Part shown: one piece after another, positions 49,559-58,388 of the stretch
How the letters are laid out: each line of letters begins with the position of its first letter
Position numbering within the stretch: the first letter of the stretch is position 1
From: Sphingomonas sp. CL5.1
GTDB lineage: Bacteria; Pseudomonadota; Alphaproteobacteria; Sphingomonadales; Sphingomonadaceae
Reading direction: 5' to 3'
Length of the DNA: 64,000 nt
Assembly (NCBI RefSeq): GCF_013344685.1
Contig: NZ_CP050137.1
Span: forward strand, 3,279,001-3,343,000
Notes under the pieces: model-generated
Told to the model about the DNA's origin: nothing
Database searches by the model: none
The model's input: only the letters and a program-made list of their open reading frames with translations
Made by a program: the position numbers and the translations under genes

Positions 49559-52486
49559 ATGACTTTACGAGGAACTATCATGCGCTCGAGCGCGCTCGGT
49601 GCATTGGCACTGGGCATTGGCGCGGTCTCCGGGCCGGTGTTTGCGCAGACTACGAGCGACCCCGCCGCAGCGGCGGAACAAGGCGAAGTTGTCGTCACTG
49701 GATCTCGCATTGTTCGCCCGGACTTGGAAAGCGCCAGTCCGGTCAGCGTGATCTCCGCACAGGAAATCCAGCTTCGTCAGCCGGGCACTGCTGAAGAACT
49801 GCTTCGTGACATGCCGGCGCTACGTCCTGCCATTGGTCCAGGCGTAAATAACGGTTCGGATGGCTCAGCCACGCTGGAACTGCGCGGTATCGACGCTAAG
49901 CGCACAATGGTATTGCTTGACGGTCGTCGCTTGGTGCCGTTTGGTCTTGACGGCCTCACTGACACCAACAACATCCCGGTTGCGCTGATCGAGCGCGTCG
50001 ACACGCTGACGGGTGGTGCATCTTCGACTTACGGCGCCGACGCGGTCGCGGGCGTCATTAATTTTATCACGAAGCGCGATTTCAAGGGCATCACCGCTTC
50101 CGCCAACTACCGCGTTTCCGAAAAAGGCGACGCAACCCGGCTCAAGGCGGACGTCGTGGTCGGTGCATCGTTTGACGACGATCGCGGCAATGTCGTGCTG
50201 AGCGTTGGATATACCAAGGCCAATCCCTTGGAGACCACCTCGCGCGCCATCGGCGCCTATCCGATCAGTTCCGTGAATGGCCAGTTCCAGGGCGCTACTG
50301 CGGCGCTGGTGACGATCTTCGCCGCACCGTCGAATGCGAAGCTCGGGCTACCGGCAAGCTCGTTCGGTGCGGTGGTGAATCCAACCACCGGGCTGCTTCA
50401 GGCGGCAACGGCGGCGGATACTTTCAACACGAATATCGGCACCTATTTCCAGACGCCGCTTGATCGCATCAACGTCTATGCCGCCGGTCATTACAACATC
50501 AACGATAACGTCGAGTTCTACTCGACCGCAATGTTCACCCGGAACACCGTCCGCTTGCAACTCGCATCGTCTGGTACGTTCAGCAACACTTATCAGCTGG
50601 CGCTGAACAATCCTTATATTCCAACGGGTATTCTGTCCCAACTCTGCACTGCTAGCAGCATCTCCGCGACCGATTGTGCCACTGCGGCGGCGGTCAAGGG
50701 CGGACCTGGCACCGTGGGATATCGCGAAATCCCCGTCGTCGCACAGCGACGTATCACCGAAATGGGACCACGCGGCAACTCTGTGGAATCGCAGATGTTC
50801 CAGGTCGTGGGCGGTTTCCGTGGCTCGATCGTCGATTCTCTACGCTACGATGTTTCGGCACAATATGGCGAGACAACGCAGAATCAGACCCGAGAGCACT
50901 GGGGTTCGTACAGCAAGGTCCAGCAGGCCCTGCGCGCTTACAAGAATGCTGCCGGCCAATATGTCTGCGCCGATACCAGCAATGGTTGTGTGCCGCTCAA
51001 CCTGTTCGGCCCGAACGGCAGCATTACTCCGGATCAGGTCGGGTTCATCGACCTGAGCGCGTTGATCAATCGCAAGGTTCGCCAGACGGTCGTCACCGGC
51101 AACATCACGGGCGACCTGTTCACCGTTCCGCTCGCCGACCATAAGATCGGCTTCGCGGTCGGTGCGGAATATCGCAAGATTTCCGCCAGCAGCATGCCGG
51201 ACAGCGCCTCGCAGATTCAGGGCGAGGTGCTCGGAACCGGCGCGCGTACCCCGCCAGACTTCGGCGAATATAGCGTCAAGGAAGTGTTCGCCGAGATCAA
51301 TGCACCGCTGGTCGAGGACAAGCCGTTCTTCTATCGCCTGGCCGTGGAAGCCGGCATCCGTTATTCCGATTACACCACGACCGGTGGCAGCACGACTTGG
51401 AAGGCAGGCGGCACATGGGAACCTTATCAGGGCTTCAAGTTCCGCGGCACCTATTCGGTTGCGGTACGTTCGCCAAACATCCAGGAACTGTACCAATCCC
51501 CCGTGCAGAGCCTCGGTAACCTGACGGTTGATCCTTGCTCCGGGAACGTGACGGGTGCTTTGGCGGCGCTCTGCATCGCGACCGGCGCTCCGGCATCGAC
51601 GATCGGCTCGATTCCGTCGCCGACGTCCAACCAGATCAACACTACAACCTCTGGCAACCGTAACCTCGACGTGGAGCGCGCCCGTACCTATACGTTCGGC
51701 ACCGCACTCACGCCGTCGTTCCTGCCGGGCTTCGCGCTTACGGTGGATTATTTCCACATCCGTATCCGTGATGCGATCACCCAGCCGGCGCAGTCGGACA
51801 TTCTGAACGGCTGCTATTCAACCGTGCTCAATCCGACGCTCTCGTACAATTCATTCTGCCAACTCATCAAGCGTAACCCGCTGACGGGCAGCCTGAACGG
51901 CGCGGGTGAAACGCCGGGCGTGATCCTCGGTTACTCCAACCTTGGCGTGATCGAGACTGCGGGCTGGGATATCGGTCTTACCCAGCGGGCGCGGATGGAC
52001 GATCTTGGCATCAACGTGCCGGGTATCCTGTCGATCGCGATGAACGCAACGCGTCTGAATTACTATCACTTCCAGGCCAATCCAAATTCGATCAATCGTG
52101 ATTGCACCGGTTATTACAGCTCCGGTGGCTGCACCAATCCTCGTGCGAAGTGGCGTTGGACCGGTCGCTTGGGCTACGGCACCGACGTGTTCGACGTATC
52201 GCTGCTGTGGACCCACGTCAGCCGCGTTTCGCTCGAGCCGGGCGTGGCCAATATTCTTCCGGCATTCCGACAAATCCCGGCGTACGACTATTTCGATCTG
52301 GCCACTCGTGTGAGTCCGACCGAAAACCTCGAACTGTCGTTGACGGTCAACAACTTGTTCAACAAGCAGCCGCCGCTCGTCGGCAATGGCGTCGGCGGGA
52401 CGACCTATAACGGTGGCAACACCTTCCCGACCATCTATGACGTGATCGGACGCTCGTTCACCATTGGTGCGCGTCTGAAATTCTGA
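49559..52486 (+). CDS. TonB-dependent outer-membrane receptor
   Basis: Outer-membrane uptake channel of 975 residues. After a signal peptide ending PVFAQ comes the TonB-box-like VVVTGSRI, a plug domain (about 45-165; SPVSVISAQEI, LELRGIDAKRTMVLLDGRRLVPF, GGASSTYGADAVAGVINFITK) and a large barrel ending with the terminal phenylalanine of RSFTIGARLKF. GAGGGGGAATC before the first ATG supports this start; a second ATG seven codons later also has a GAGG. Base composition looks more AT-rich than in neighbours, as seen in many highly expressed receptors. The substrate (siderophore, glycan or other) is unknown. The gene is flanked by terminators and appears monocistronic. Confidence 0.93.
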   Translation: MTLRGTIMRSSALGALALGIGAVSGPVFAQTTSDPAAAAEQGEVVVTGSRIVRPDLESASPVSVISAQEIQLRQPGTAEELLRDMPALRPAIGPGVNNGSDGSATLELRGIDAKRTMVLLDGRRLVPFGLDGLTDTNNIPVALIERVDTLTGGASSTYGADAVAGVINFITKRDFKGITASANYRVSEKGDATRLKADVVVGASFDDDRGNVVLSVGYTKANPLETTSRAIGAYPISSVNGQFQGATAALVTIFAAPSNAKLGLPASSFGAVVNPTTGLLQAATAADTFNTNIGTYFQTPLDRINVYAAGHYNINDNVEFYSTAMFTRNTVRLQLASSGTFSNTYQLALNNPYIPTGILSQLCTASSISATDCATAAAVKGGPGTVGYREIPVVAQRRITEMGPRGNSVESQMFQVVGGFRGSIVDSLRYDVSAQYGETTQNQTREHWGSYSKVQQALRAYKNAAGQYVCADTSNGCVPLNLFGPNGSITPDQVGFIDLSALINRKVRQTVVTGNITGDLFTVPLADHKIGFAVGAEYRKISASSMPDSASQIQGEVLGTGARTPPDFGEYSVKEVFAEINAPLVEDKPFFYRLAVEAGIRYSDYTTTGGSTTWKAGGTWEPYQGFKFRGTYSVAVRSPNIQELYQSPVQSLGNLTVDPCSGNVTGALAALCIATGAPASTIGSIPSPTSNQINTTTSGNRNLDVERARTYTFGTALTPSFLPGFALTVDYFHIRIRDAITQPAQSDILNGCYSTVLNPTLSYNSFCQLIKRNPLTGSLNGAGETPGVILGYSNLGVIETAGWDIGLTQRARMDDLGINVPGILSIAMNATRLNYYHFQANPNSINRDCTGYYSSGGCTNPRAKWRWTGRLGYGTDVFDVSLLWTHVSRVSLEPGVANILPAFRQIPAYDYFDLATRVSPTENLELSLTVNNLFNKQPPLVGNGVGGTTYNGGNTFPTIYDVIGRSFTIGARLKF

Positions 52487-52512
52487 TTACCGACACAACG
52501 ATCAACTCTTGG

Positions 52513-52542
52513 GGGCGCCGCGCAATCGGCGCCCTTTTTTTT
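52513..52542 (+). terminator. Rho-independent terminator of the TonB-dependent receptor gene
   Basis: Perfect stem GGGCGCCG/CGGCGCCC with a six-base loop CGCAAT, followed by eight T residues, 26 bases after the receptor stop codon. Confidence 0.93.
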
Positions 52543-52701
52543 CGACCCACTCCCCGAATGCCGCAGTTCATAAAGCCAGGCGAAAAATGTTTCGCTTCCG
52601 GCCCGGATTTGCGCGATGAAACCCGGCGCGTTCATCGCACGTTTCGTCGTCATGCCCCATGTAAGGGGAAACCGTCGACGTGACGGATTTGGAGATAGAA
52701 G

Positions 52702-53280
52702 ATGATCAAGCATCTCAAGGGTCGCGGCACGATTTTAGCGGCGATCGCCTCGGGCGCGCTGCTCGTCAGCGGATGCGCGACCGAGACAACCTACCGCCCC
52801 GCGACGGGCAAGGGATTCTACCGCACCGGCTATAGCGACCGGCAGATCGAGACGGACCGCTGGCTGGTCACGTTCGCGGGCAACACCGTCACCGATCGCG
52901 ACACGGTGGAGCGCTACCTGCTCTATCGCGCGGCCGAGCTGACGCTTCAGAACGGTTATGATTATTTCGTGATGGTCGACCGGTCGACCGATCGCCAGGC
53001 GCAGACCTATTCCACGCCGGGGCCGAGCTTCGGCATGGGCGGCTGGTGGGGGCCGTCGTGGCGTTATTACGGTCGCGGCTTCGGCTGGCGCGCGTGGGAC
53101 CCGTGGTGGGGCGACCCGTTCTGGGGCGATGACATCGATATCCGCACTGTCGATCGCTACGAGGCTTCGGCGGAGATTCTGATGCGCAAGGGCACGCCGG
53201 CGCGCGATGAGGTCCGCGCGTTCAATGCGCGCGACGTGATCGACAAGATCGGGCCGACGGTGGTGATGCCGAAACCCTGA
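52702..53280 (+). CDS. CC0125/CC1285-type lipoprotein with an aromatic-rich segment
   Basis: A 192-residue lipoprotein with signal sequence and lipobox VSGC (about residue 25). Conserved features include TYRPATGKGFYRTGYSD and a RYLLYRAAELTLQNGYDYF helix. Between about 112 and 148 it has an unusual Gly/Trp/Tyr/Asp-rich segment with eight tryptophans. The family is widespread in Caulobacter and sphingomonads but of unknown function. GGAG precedes the ATG, and a strong terminator follows. Confidence 0.87.
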   Translation: MIKHLKGRGTILAAIASGALLVSGCATETTYRPATGKGFYRTGYSDRQIETDRWLVTFAGNTVTDRDTVERYLLYRAAELTLQNGYDYFVMVDRSTDRQAQTYSTPGPSFGMGGWWGPSWRYYGRGFGWRAWDPWWGDPFWGDDIDIRTVDRYEASAEILMRKGTPARDEVRAFNARDVIDKIGPTVVMPKP

Positions 53281-53302
53281 TCTTGGGCGACAGGCAAAAG
53301 AA

Positions 53303-53338
53303 AGGGCGGCGGATCACCAACGATCCGCCGCCCTTTTT
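53303..53338 (+). terminator. Rho-independent terminator of the lipoprotein gene
   Basis: A 13-bp perfect stem AGGGCGGCGGATC/GATCCGCCGCCCT with a six-base loop ACCAAC and a T5 tail, starting 23 bases after the stop codon. The IS element begins 15 bases further on. Confidence 0.95.
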
Positions 53339-53352
53339 GCTTGGGAGCTAAA

Positions 53353-53383
53353 GAGCGAGCAGGTGGACAGTTCGAAAAACCGA
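53353..53383 (+). repeat. Left terminal inverted repeat of the IS5-type element
   Basis: Begins GAGCGAGCAGGTGGAC and continues to AAACCGA. It matches the right end in inverted orientation with one gap. Confidence 0.75.
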
Positions 53384-53442
53384 TAGCGCCGCGGGCGGAG
53401 ATATGATTCTGGATTTCCGGTGATTTGTTCGGGGAGTACGGC

Positions 53443-54519
53443 GTGGGCCAGCGGGGATTTTTCGATGTCGAGGATCGGCTATCGCGGCTGAGCGATCTCG
53501 GAGATCAGCTGGAAGCGTTTTCCCGTGCGGTGGATTTTGAGCAGTTCCGGCCTGATCTGGAACGGGCGCTGGCTTATTCGGATGGCAGTAGGGGCGGGCG
53601 TCCGCCGATCGACCCGATGCTGATGTTCAAGGTTCTCGTCATCCAGACGATCAACACATTGTCGGACGAGCGGACCGAGTATCTGATCAACGACCGGCTT
53701 TCGTTCATGCGCTTCCTCGGGTTGTGCCTGTCGGATCGCGTCCCCGATGCAAAGACGATCTGGCTCTTTCGCGAGCGTCTCACCAAAGTCGGTGCCATCG
53801 CCACCCTGTTTGACCGGTTCGATGCCATGTTACGCGGGGCGGGCTATATCGCGATGTCAGGGCAGATACTCGACGCCTCGCTGGTAGCAGCGCCACGCCA
53901 GCGCAATACCAGTGCCGAGAAGGCGGACATCAAGGCCGGACGGATTCCGGAGCACTGGAAGGACAAGCCGGCGAAGCTCCGTCACAAGGACCGCGACGCG
54001 CGTTGGACGCTGAAGTTCACGAAGGCGAAGCCCAGAGACGATGGCTCGATGCCGGCGGTGAATCTGGCCATCCCGGCCTTCGGGTACAAGAACCACATAT
54101 CCATCGACCGCCGGTTCAGGCTGATCCGGCGATGGAAGGCGACCGACGCCAGCGCGCATGATGGCGCCCGGTTGCGAGAGGGCCTGCTCGATCGCAGCAA
54201 TACCGGCTCCAATGTCTGGGCCGATACCGCCTATCGATCGGGGGCGAATGAGGGCTTCATGGAACGCCATGGCTTCGTGTCGAAAATCCATCACAAGAAA
54301 CCGCCGCATCGTGACATGCCGCCCCGGACCAGGCGGTCCAATACCGGAAAATCCGTCATCCGCTCCCGGGTCGAGCATGTGTTCGCCGACCAGAAATCCC
54401 GCATGGGCATCTTCGTGCGCACCGTCGGCATCCAGAGGGCAGAAATGAAGATTGGCCTCGCCAATCTCGTCTACAATATCCGACGCTTCCTGTATCTCGA
54501 GCGCATCAACGCCGTCTGA
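53443..54519 (+). CDS. IS5 family transposase
   Basis: DDE transposase of 358 residues. The N-terminal region (GQRGFFDVEDRLSRLSDLGD) and the DUF772-like domain (PIDPMLMFKVLVIQ; SFMRFLGLCLSDRVPDAKTIW) are typical of the IS5 group. The catalytic triad is Asp in QILDASLV, Asp in VWADTAYRS and Glu in RSRVEHVFADQK, where R(3)E(6)K spacing is exact. The GTG was chosen because GGGGAG lies about 6 bases upstream and IS5 transposases begin with MGQ; a TTG six codons earlier is less likely. The frame is intact, so the element may be active. Confidence 0.95.
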   Translation: MGQRGFFDVEDRLSRLSDLGDQLEAFSRAVDFEQFRPDLERALAYSDGSRGGRPPIDPMLMFKVLVIQTINTLSDERTEYLINDRLSFMRFLGLCLSDRVPDAKTIWLFRERLTKVGAIATLFDRFDAMLRGAGYIAMSGQILDASLVAAPRQRNTSAEKADIKAGRIPEHWKDKPAKLRHKDRDARWTLKFTKAKPRDDGSMPAVNLAIPAFGYKNHISIDRRFRLIRRWKATDASAHDGARLREGLLDRSNTGSNVWADTAYRSGANEGFMERHGFVSKIHHKKPPHRDMPPRTRRSNTGKSVIRSRVEHVFADQKSRMGIFVRTVGIQRAEMKIGLANLVYNIRRFLYLERINAV

Positions 54520-54615
54520 ACCCGCCACACACCGTAGTACGGGTGCCGAAAGGCGCCAACCGCACCGCCGCCCAGCCCATCACGCGCTCAAAATAACGCC
54601 CTGAGCGCCAAATAA

Positions 54616-54647
54616 CCGGTTCTTCGATCCGTCCAGGTTGCCCGCTC
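54616..54647 (-). repeat. Right terminal inverted repeat of the IS5-type element
   Basis: Reads GAGCGGGCAACCTGGACGG on the reverse strand and continues ATCGAAGAACCGG. Counterpart of the left end; its outer base lies six bases from the secA stop codon. Confidence 0.75.
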
Positions 54648-54652
54648 CCGCC

Positions 54653-57388
54653 TCACACCGCGCCGTGGCAATGCTTGTATTTGCGCCCCGAACCGCACGG
54701 GCACGGCGCATTGCGGCTCACCACGCCCTTCCAGCTTTCCGGGTCCTCGCCGATCTCGGCGGCGGTCGGCTGCGCGATCTGGAGCGGCGGGAGCTGGCTG
54801 GCGACGATGCCGAGCGTGCCCGCGTCGATATCGGCCGAATCGTCCTCGCCCGAAAACGGATCGAAGTGTGTGGTGATGAAATCCGGCAGCTCCGGCAGAT
54901 CGGGCGGCGGCTGCATGCGGAACTGAGCGTAAGCGATCGTGCGCGTCACGTCCTCGCGGATGGCGTCGAGCATCCGCTGGAACAGCGCGAACGCCTCCTG
55001 CTTGTATTCGTTGATCGGCGTCTTCTGCGCATAGGCGCGCAGGTGGACGACCTGCCGTAGCGCGTCGAGCGTCGCGAGATGCTCCTTCCAGTGATGATCG
55101 AGATTCTGGAGAAGGATCGATTTCTCGATCTGCGTCCAGGTCTCCGGCTCGAGATCGGCCGCCTTGGCCGCGACCATCGCGTCGGCCTCGGCCTGGATGC
55201 GCTCGGTCACCAGCTCGGGATCGATCGATTCCTCGGTCAGCCAGTCGTCGATCGCCGGGGTCAGGTTGAGCAGCTCGGCGACGCGCTCCTTCATCCCCGC
55301 GACGTTCCATTGCTCGGGATAGGAATTCGGCGGGCAGGATTCGCCGACCACCGCGTTGACCGTCTCCGCGCGCATGTCCGCCACCACGTCGCCGACCGTC
55401 GCGGCATCCATGATGTCGGCGCGCTGCTCGTAGATCACCTTGCGTTGATCGTTCATCACGTCGTCATATTCGACGACCTGCTTGCGGATGTCGTAGTTGC
55501 GCGCCTCGACCTTCTTCTGCGCGGTCTCGATCGCCTTGGTGAGCCACTTGGAGCCGATCGCCTCGCCGTCCTCGATGTTGCTGCGCATCATCCGCGCGAA
55601 CAGGGTATCCGGCCCGAAGATGCGCAGCAGGTCGTCGTCGAGGCTCAGGTAGAAGCGGCTGAGGCCGGGGTCGCCCTGACGCCCCGAACGGCCACGAAGC
55701 TGGTTGTCGATGCGCCGGCTCTCGTGCCGCTCGGTGCCGAGCACGAACAGGCCGCCGGCTTCCAGCACCTTCTGCTTCTCTGCCGCGATCTCGGCCTTGA
55801 TCGCCTCGATCGCCGCGTCGCGTTCCGGCCCCTCGGGCATTCCCGCCAGTTCATCTTCAGTACGAAATTCGAGATTGCCGCCGAGCTGGATGTCGGTGCC
55901 GCGACCCGCCATGTTGGTGGCGATCGTCACCGCGCCCAGCCGTCCGGCCTGCGCCACTATATGCGCTTCCCGCTCATGATGGCGCGCATTGAGCACGGAG
56001 TGATCGACGCCCTCCTGGTTGAGGAACTCGCTCAGCATCTCGGACTTCTCGATCGAGACAGTGCCGACCAGCACCGGCTGGCCCTTTTGCGCATGCTCGC
56101 GGATCTTGCGGGCGATCGCGCGGAACTTGTCGTGGGTGTTCTTGTAGAACTCATCCTCCTCGTCGACGCGCTGCACCGGCAGGTTGGTCGGGATGGTGAC
56201 GACGTTCATCTTGTAGATGTCGTAGAATTCCGCCGCCTCGGTCGCGGCGGTGCCGGTCATGCCCGAAAGCTTGGGATACATGCGGAAATAATTCTGGAAG
56301 GTGATCGAGGCCATCGTCTGGTTTTCCGGCTCGATCGTCACGCCTTCCTTCGCCTCGACTGCCTGATGCAGACCGTCGGACCAGCGCCGCCCATCCATCA
56401 TGCGGCCGGTGAACTCGTCGATGATGATGACCTTGCCGTCCTTGACGATATAGTCGGTGTCGGCCTTGAACATCACGTTTGCGCGCAGCGCCTGGTTCAG
56501 GTGGTGGACCACCTGCGTATTCTCGAAATCGTAGAGGTTGCTGCCCTTGAGCAGCCCGGCCGCTTCCAGCAGCCGCTCGGCCTTTTCGGTGCCGTCCTCG
56601 GTCAGGACGATGCTGCGCTGCTTCTCATCCTTCTCGTAATCGTCTGGGGTGAGCTGCTTCACCACCGCGTCGACGCTGACGTACAGCTCGGACTTGTCGT
56701 CGGTCGGGCCGGAGATGATGAGCGGCGTGCGCGCCTCGTCGATCAGGATCGAATCCACCTCGTCCACGATCGCGAAGCTGAAGGCGCGCTGCACCATCTG
56801 GCTGCGCTCATACTTCATGTTGTCGCGCAGGTAATCGAAGCCGAACTCGTTGTTCGTGCCATAGGTGATGTCGGCGGCATAGGCCGCGCGGCGCTCCTCG
56901 TCCGACAGGTTGGGGATGATGACGCCGGTGGTGAGGCCGAGGAAGCGATAGACGCGCCCCATCCAGTCCGCGTCGCGGCTGGCGAGATAGTCGTTGACGG
57001 TGACGACGTGCACGCCCGTCCCTGGCAGCGCGTTGAGATAGGTGGCGAGCGTCGCGACCAGCGTCTTGCCCTCGCCGGTGCGCATCTCCGCGATCTCGCC
57101 GCGATGGAGGACGATGCCGCCGATCATCTGCACGTCGTAATGGCGCTGGCCGAGCACGCGCCGCGCCGCCTCGCGCACGGTGGCGAAGGCTTCGGGCAAT
57201 ATCTGGTCGAGCGTCTCGCCATTGTCGAGACGCTCGCGGAACAGCACGGTCTGGTTGGCGAGCGTCGCATCGTCCATCGCCTCAAGCGCCGGCTCGAACG
57301 AGGCGATCTTGTTGATGACGGGCTTGAGCGAGCGGACGTAGCGATCGTTGGAGGAACCGAAAAGCGACTTGGCGAAGCCAGCGAACAT
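54653..57388 (-). CDS. secA: Preprotein translocase ATPase SecA
   Basis: Motor of the Sec export pathway at the inner membrane. The 911-residue protein has Walker [14 protein letters not shown] (about 102-114), DEAD-like [16 protein letters not shown], the preprotein cross-linking domain, helicase motifs in [13 protein letters not shown] and RSGRQGDPG, and a C-terminal SEC-C zinc motif [13 protein letters not shown]. The [14 protein letters not shown] was chosen as the family start. An IS element has inserted directly behind the stop codon without harming the gene. Confidence 0.97.
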   Translation of the reverse strand: MFAGFAKSLFGSSNDRYVRSLKPVINKIASFEPALEAMDDATLANQTVLFRERLDNGETLDQILPEAFATVREAARRVLGQRHYDVQMIGGIVLHRGEIAEMRTGEGKTLVATLATYLNALPGTGVHVVTVNDYLASRDADWMGRVYRFLGLTTGVIIPNLSDEERRAAYAADITYGTNNEFGFDYLRDNMKYERSQMVQRAFSFAIVDEVDSILIDEARTPLIISGPTDDKSELYVSVDAVVKQLTPDDYEKDEKQRSIVLTEDGTEKAERLLEAAGLLKGSNLYDFENTQVVHHLNQALRANVMFKADTDYIVKDGKVIIIDEFTGRMMDGRRWSDGLHQAVEAKEGVTIEPENQTMASITFQNYFRMYPKLSGMTGTAATEAAEFYDIYKMNVVTIPTNLPVQRVDEEDEFYKNTHDKFRAIARKIREHAQKGQPVLVGTVSIEKSEMLSEFLNQEGVDHSVLNARHHEREAHIVAQAGRLGAVTIATNMAGRGTDIQLGGNLEFRTEDELAGMPEGPERDAAIEAIKAEIAAEKQKVLEAGGLFVLGTERHESRRIDNQLRGRSGRQGDPGLSRFYLSLDDDLLRIFGPDTLFARMMRSNIEDGEAIGSKWLTKAIETAQKKVEARNYDIRKQVVEYDDVMNDQRKVIYEQRADIMDAATVGDVVADMRAETVNAVVGESCPPNSYPEQWNVAGMKERVAELLNLTPAIDDWLTEESIDPELVTERIQAEADAMVAAKAADLEPETWTQIEKSILLQNLDHHWKEHLATLDALRQVVHLRAYAQKTPINEYKQEAFALFQRMLDAIREDVTRTIAYAQFRMQPPPDLPELPDFITTHFDPFSGEDDSADIDAGTLGIVASQLPPLQIAQPTAAEIGEDPESWKGVVSRNAPCPCGSGRKYKHCHGAV

Positions 57389-57502
57389 GGCGGATTTCCT
57401 GTAGATATTTGATGGACGCGACGCCACGGCGAACGCGGCGCGCAATTGTTCAGCGATGGGGGAATGCGGCGGGCAAGCGTGCTGCCCGCCGCATCGGGCG
57501 CC

Positions 57503-57757
57503 TTATTCGCGCCGGCGACCCACCCAGGCGGGTATGGCGGAAACCAGGTCGGCGGGAACGGACACGCCGCCCGCGACGGTGGCGAGCGCCGGCAGCGATG
57601 CCGCCGGGCGCAGGATCGGCCGCGCCACAACCGCCAGCGGCGCCTGACGCACCGTCTGCTCCTGCGCCACGGCCTGAACCGGCTGCGGCCCCGCGACGCG
57701 TGCGCCGACGCCGGTCAGCGCGGACAGCAGGGCGGAAAGGAGCAGCAGCAGGTTCAT
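57503..57757 (-). CDS. Small hypothetical protein with an N-terminal membrane or signal segment
   Basis: An 84-residue reading frame starting with a hydrophobic stretch (NLLLLLSALLSALTGVGARV) followed by an Ala/Val/Pro-rich region and the tail IPAWVGRRRE. It lies between secA (114 bases away) and the TonB-C protein on the same strand. I do not recognise a family. The signal-like start and the position favour a real gene, but a chance frame in GC-rich DNA cannot be excluded. Confidence 0.5.
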   Translation of the reverse strand: MNLLLLLSALLSALTGVGARVAGPQPVQAVAQEQTVRQAPLAVVARPILRPAASLPALATVAGGVSVPADLVSAIPAWVGRRRE

Positions 57758-57825
57758 GCGCGCGAAGACATAGGGATGCCGCCCGCAAACGTCCAACCGT
57801 TTTCGCCGCGATCGCCCGTATTGTG

Positions 57826-58350
57826 TCACTCCGGGATCACCCATTTGACCGGCAGGCGCAGCCTTCCCGCGACTGCATCGCCCCTCGCATCGCGCGCCGG
57901 CTGATAGTGAATCCGCTGAAGCGCGATACGGCAGGTCGCCTCGTCGAGCGAGCGCGACCCGCTGCTCGTCACGATCTTGCAGCCGGTCGGCGCGCCGGTG
58001 GCATCGATGGCGAGATCGGCCACCGTCCGCCCTTGCTCGCCGCGCCGTAGCGCCTCGGCCGGATAGCTGTCTCCCGAGAAAGCGCCGGTGAGATCGGCCT
58101 GCGCGGGCTTGTTCGCCTTCGCCGGATCGCGTGAGGGAATCGTGCGCGCGGGCGACGCTTCCTGCTCGCCGCCGTGCTTCCGGGCGGCGAAATGCTCGCG
58201 CGCGCTATCCACCCATTGCTGGAGTTGCAGCGCCACGAGGAAGGCGATGCCGAGGCCGAGCGCCGCGCAGACCAGCGTGACGGCGATGCCGCGCGCGTCC
58301 AGTCCCGCTCCGTCCCGTTCGCGCTTCACCTCATCCTCGCTCACACTCAC
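57826..58350 (-). CDS. TonB C-terminal domain protein
   Basis: A 174-residue protein with one transmembrane helix (about 24-44, AVTLVCAALGLGIAFLVAL), a periplasmic linker and a TonB_C domain (about 92-172): YPAEALRRGEQGRTVADLAIDATG, then SLDEATCRIALQRIHY and a closing LPVKWVIPE. It may energise outer-membrane receptors or be a shortened TonB-like envelope protein; no ExbB/ExbD genes are nearby and the usual long Pro-rich spacer is missing. Start is GTG. It lies divergent to argJ. Confidence 0.85.
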   Translation of the reverse strand: MSVSEDEVKRERDGAGLDARGIAVTLVCAALGLGIAFLVALQLQQWVDSAREHFAARKHGGEQEASPARTIPSRDPAKANKPAQADLTGAFSGDSYPAEALRRGEQGRTVADLAIDATGAPTGCKIVTSSGSRSLDEATCRIALQRIHYQPARDARGDAVAGRLRLPVKWVIPE

Positions 58351-58388
58351 CCCTTTTGCCGCGCCGGGCGGGAGTCTATGGCGCGGGC

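Larger units (their letters stand above)
53353..54647 (+). mobile_element. IS5-family insertion sequence (about 1.3 kb)
   Basis: One transposase gene bounded by imperfect terminal inverted repeats of about 31 bases. The left end reads GAGCGAGCAGG-TGGAC and the right end (reverse complement) GAGCGGGCAACCTGGAC, continuing TTCGAAAAACCG versus ATCGAAGAACCG; about 24 of 31 positions agree. Length is normal for the IS5 group. It sits between a terminator on the left and the secA stop codon six bases to the right, disrupting no gene. No target duplication is visible (TAAA versus CCGC), so the ends could be off by a few bases or the insertion may be old. Confidence 0.85.

Noticed and set aside
53345..53356. 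Target site duplication around the IS5 element
   Set aside because: The bases flanking the two inverted repeats (CTAAA on the left, CCGCC on the right) do not match at any short length.
53425..53442. TTG at 53425 as the transposase start
   Set aside because: The GTG at 53443 has a well-spaced GGGGAG and gives the standard MGQ N-terminus of IS5 transposases.
55079..57412. A 777-codon open frame antisense to secA and several other very long antisense frames (21383-23299, 23641-25425, 28742-30010, 41023-42636)
   Set aside because: They lie opposite confirmed genes, show repetitive Arg/Asp/His-rich translations typical of GC-rich shadow frames, and have no recognisable domains.
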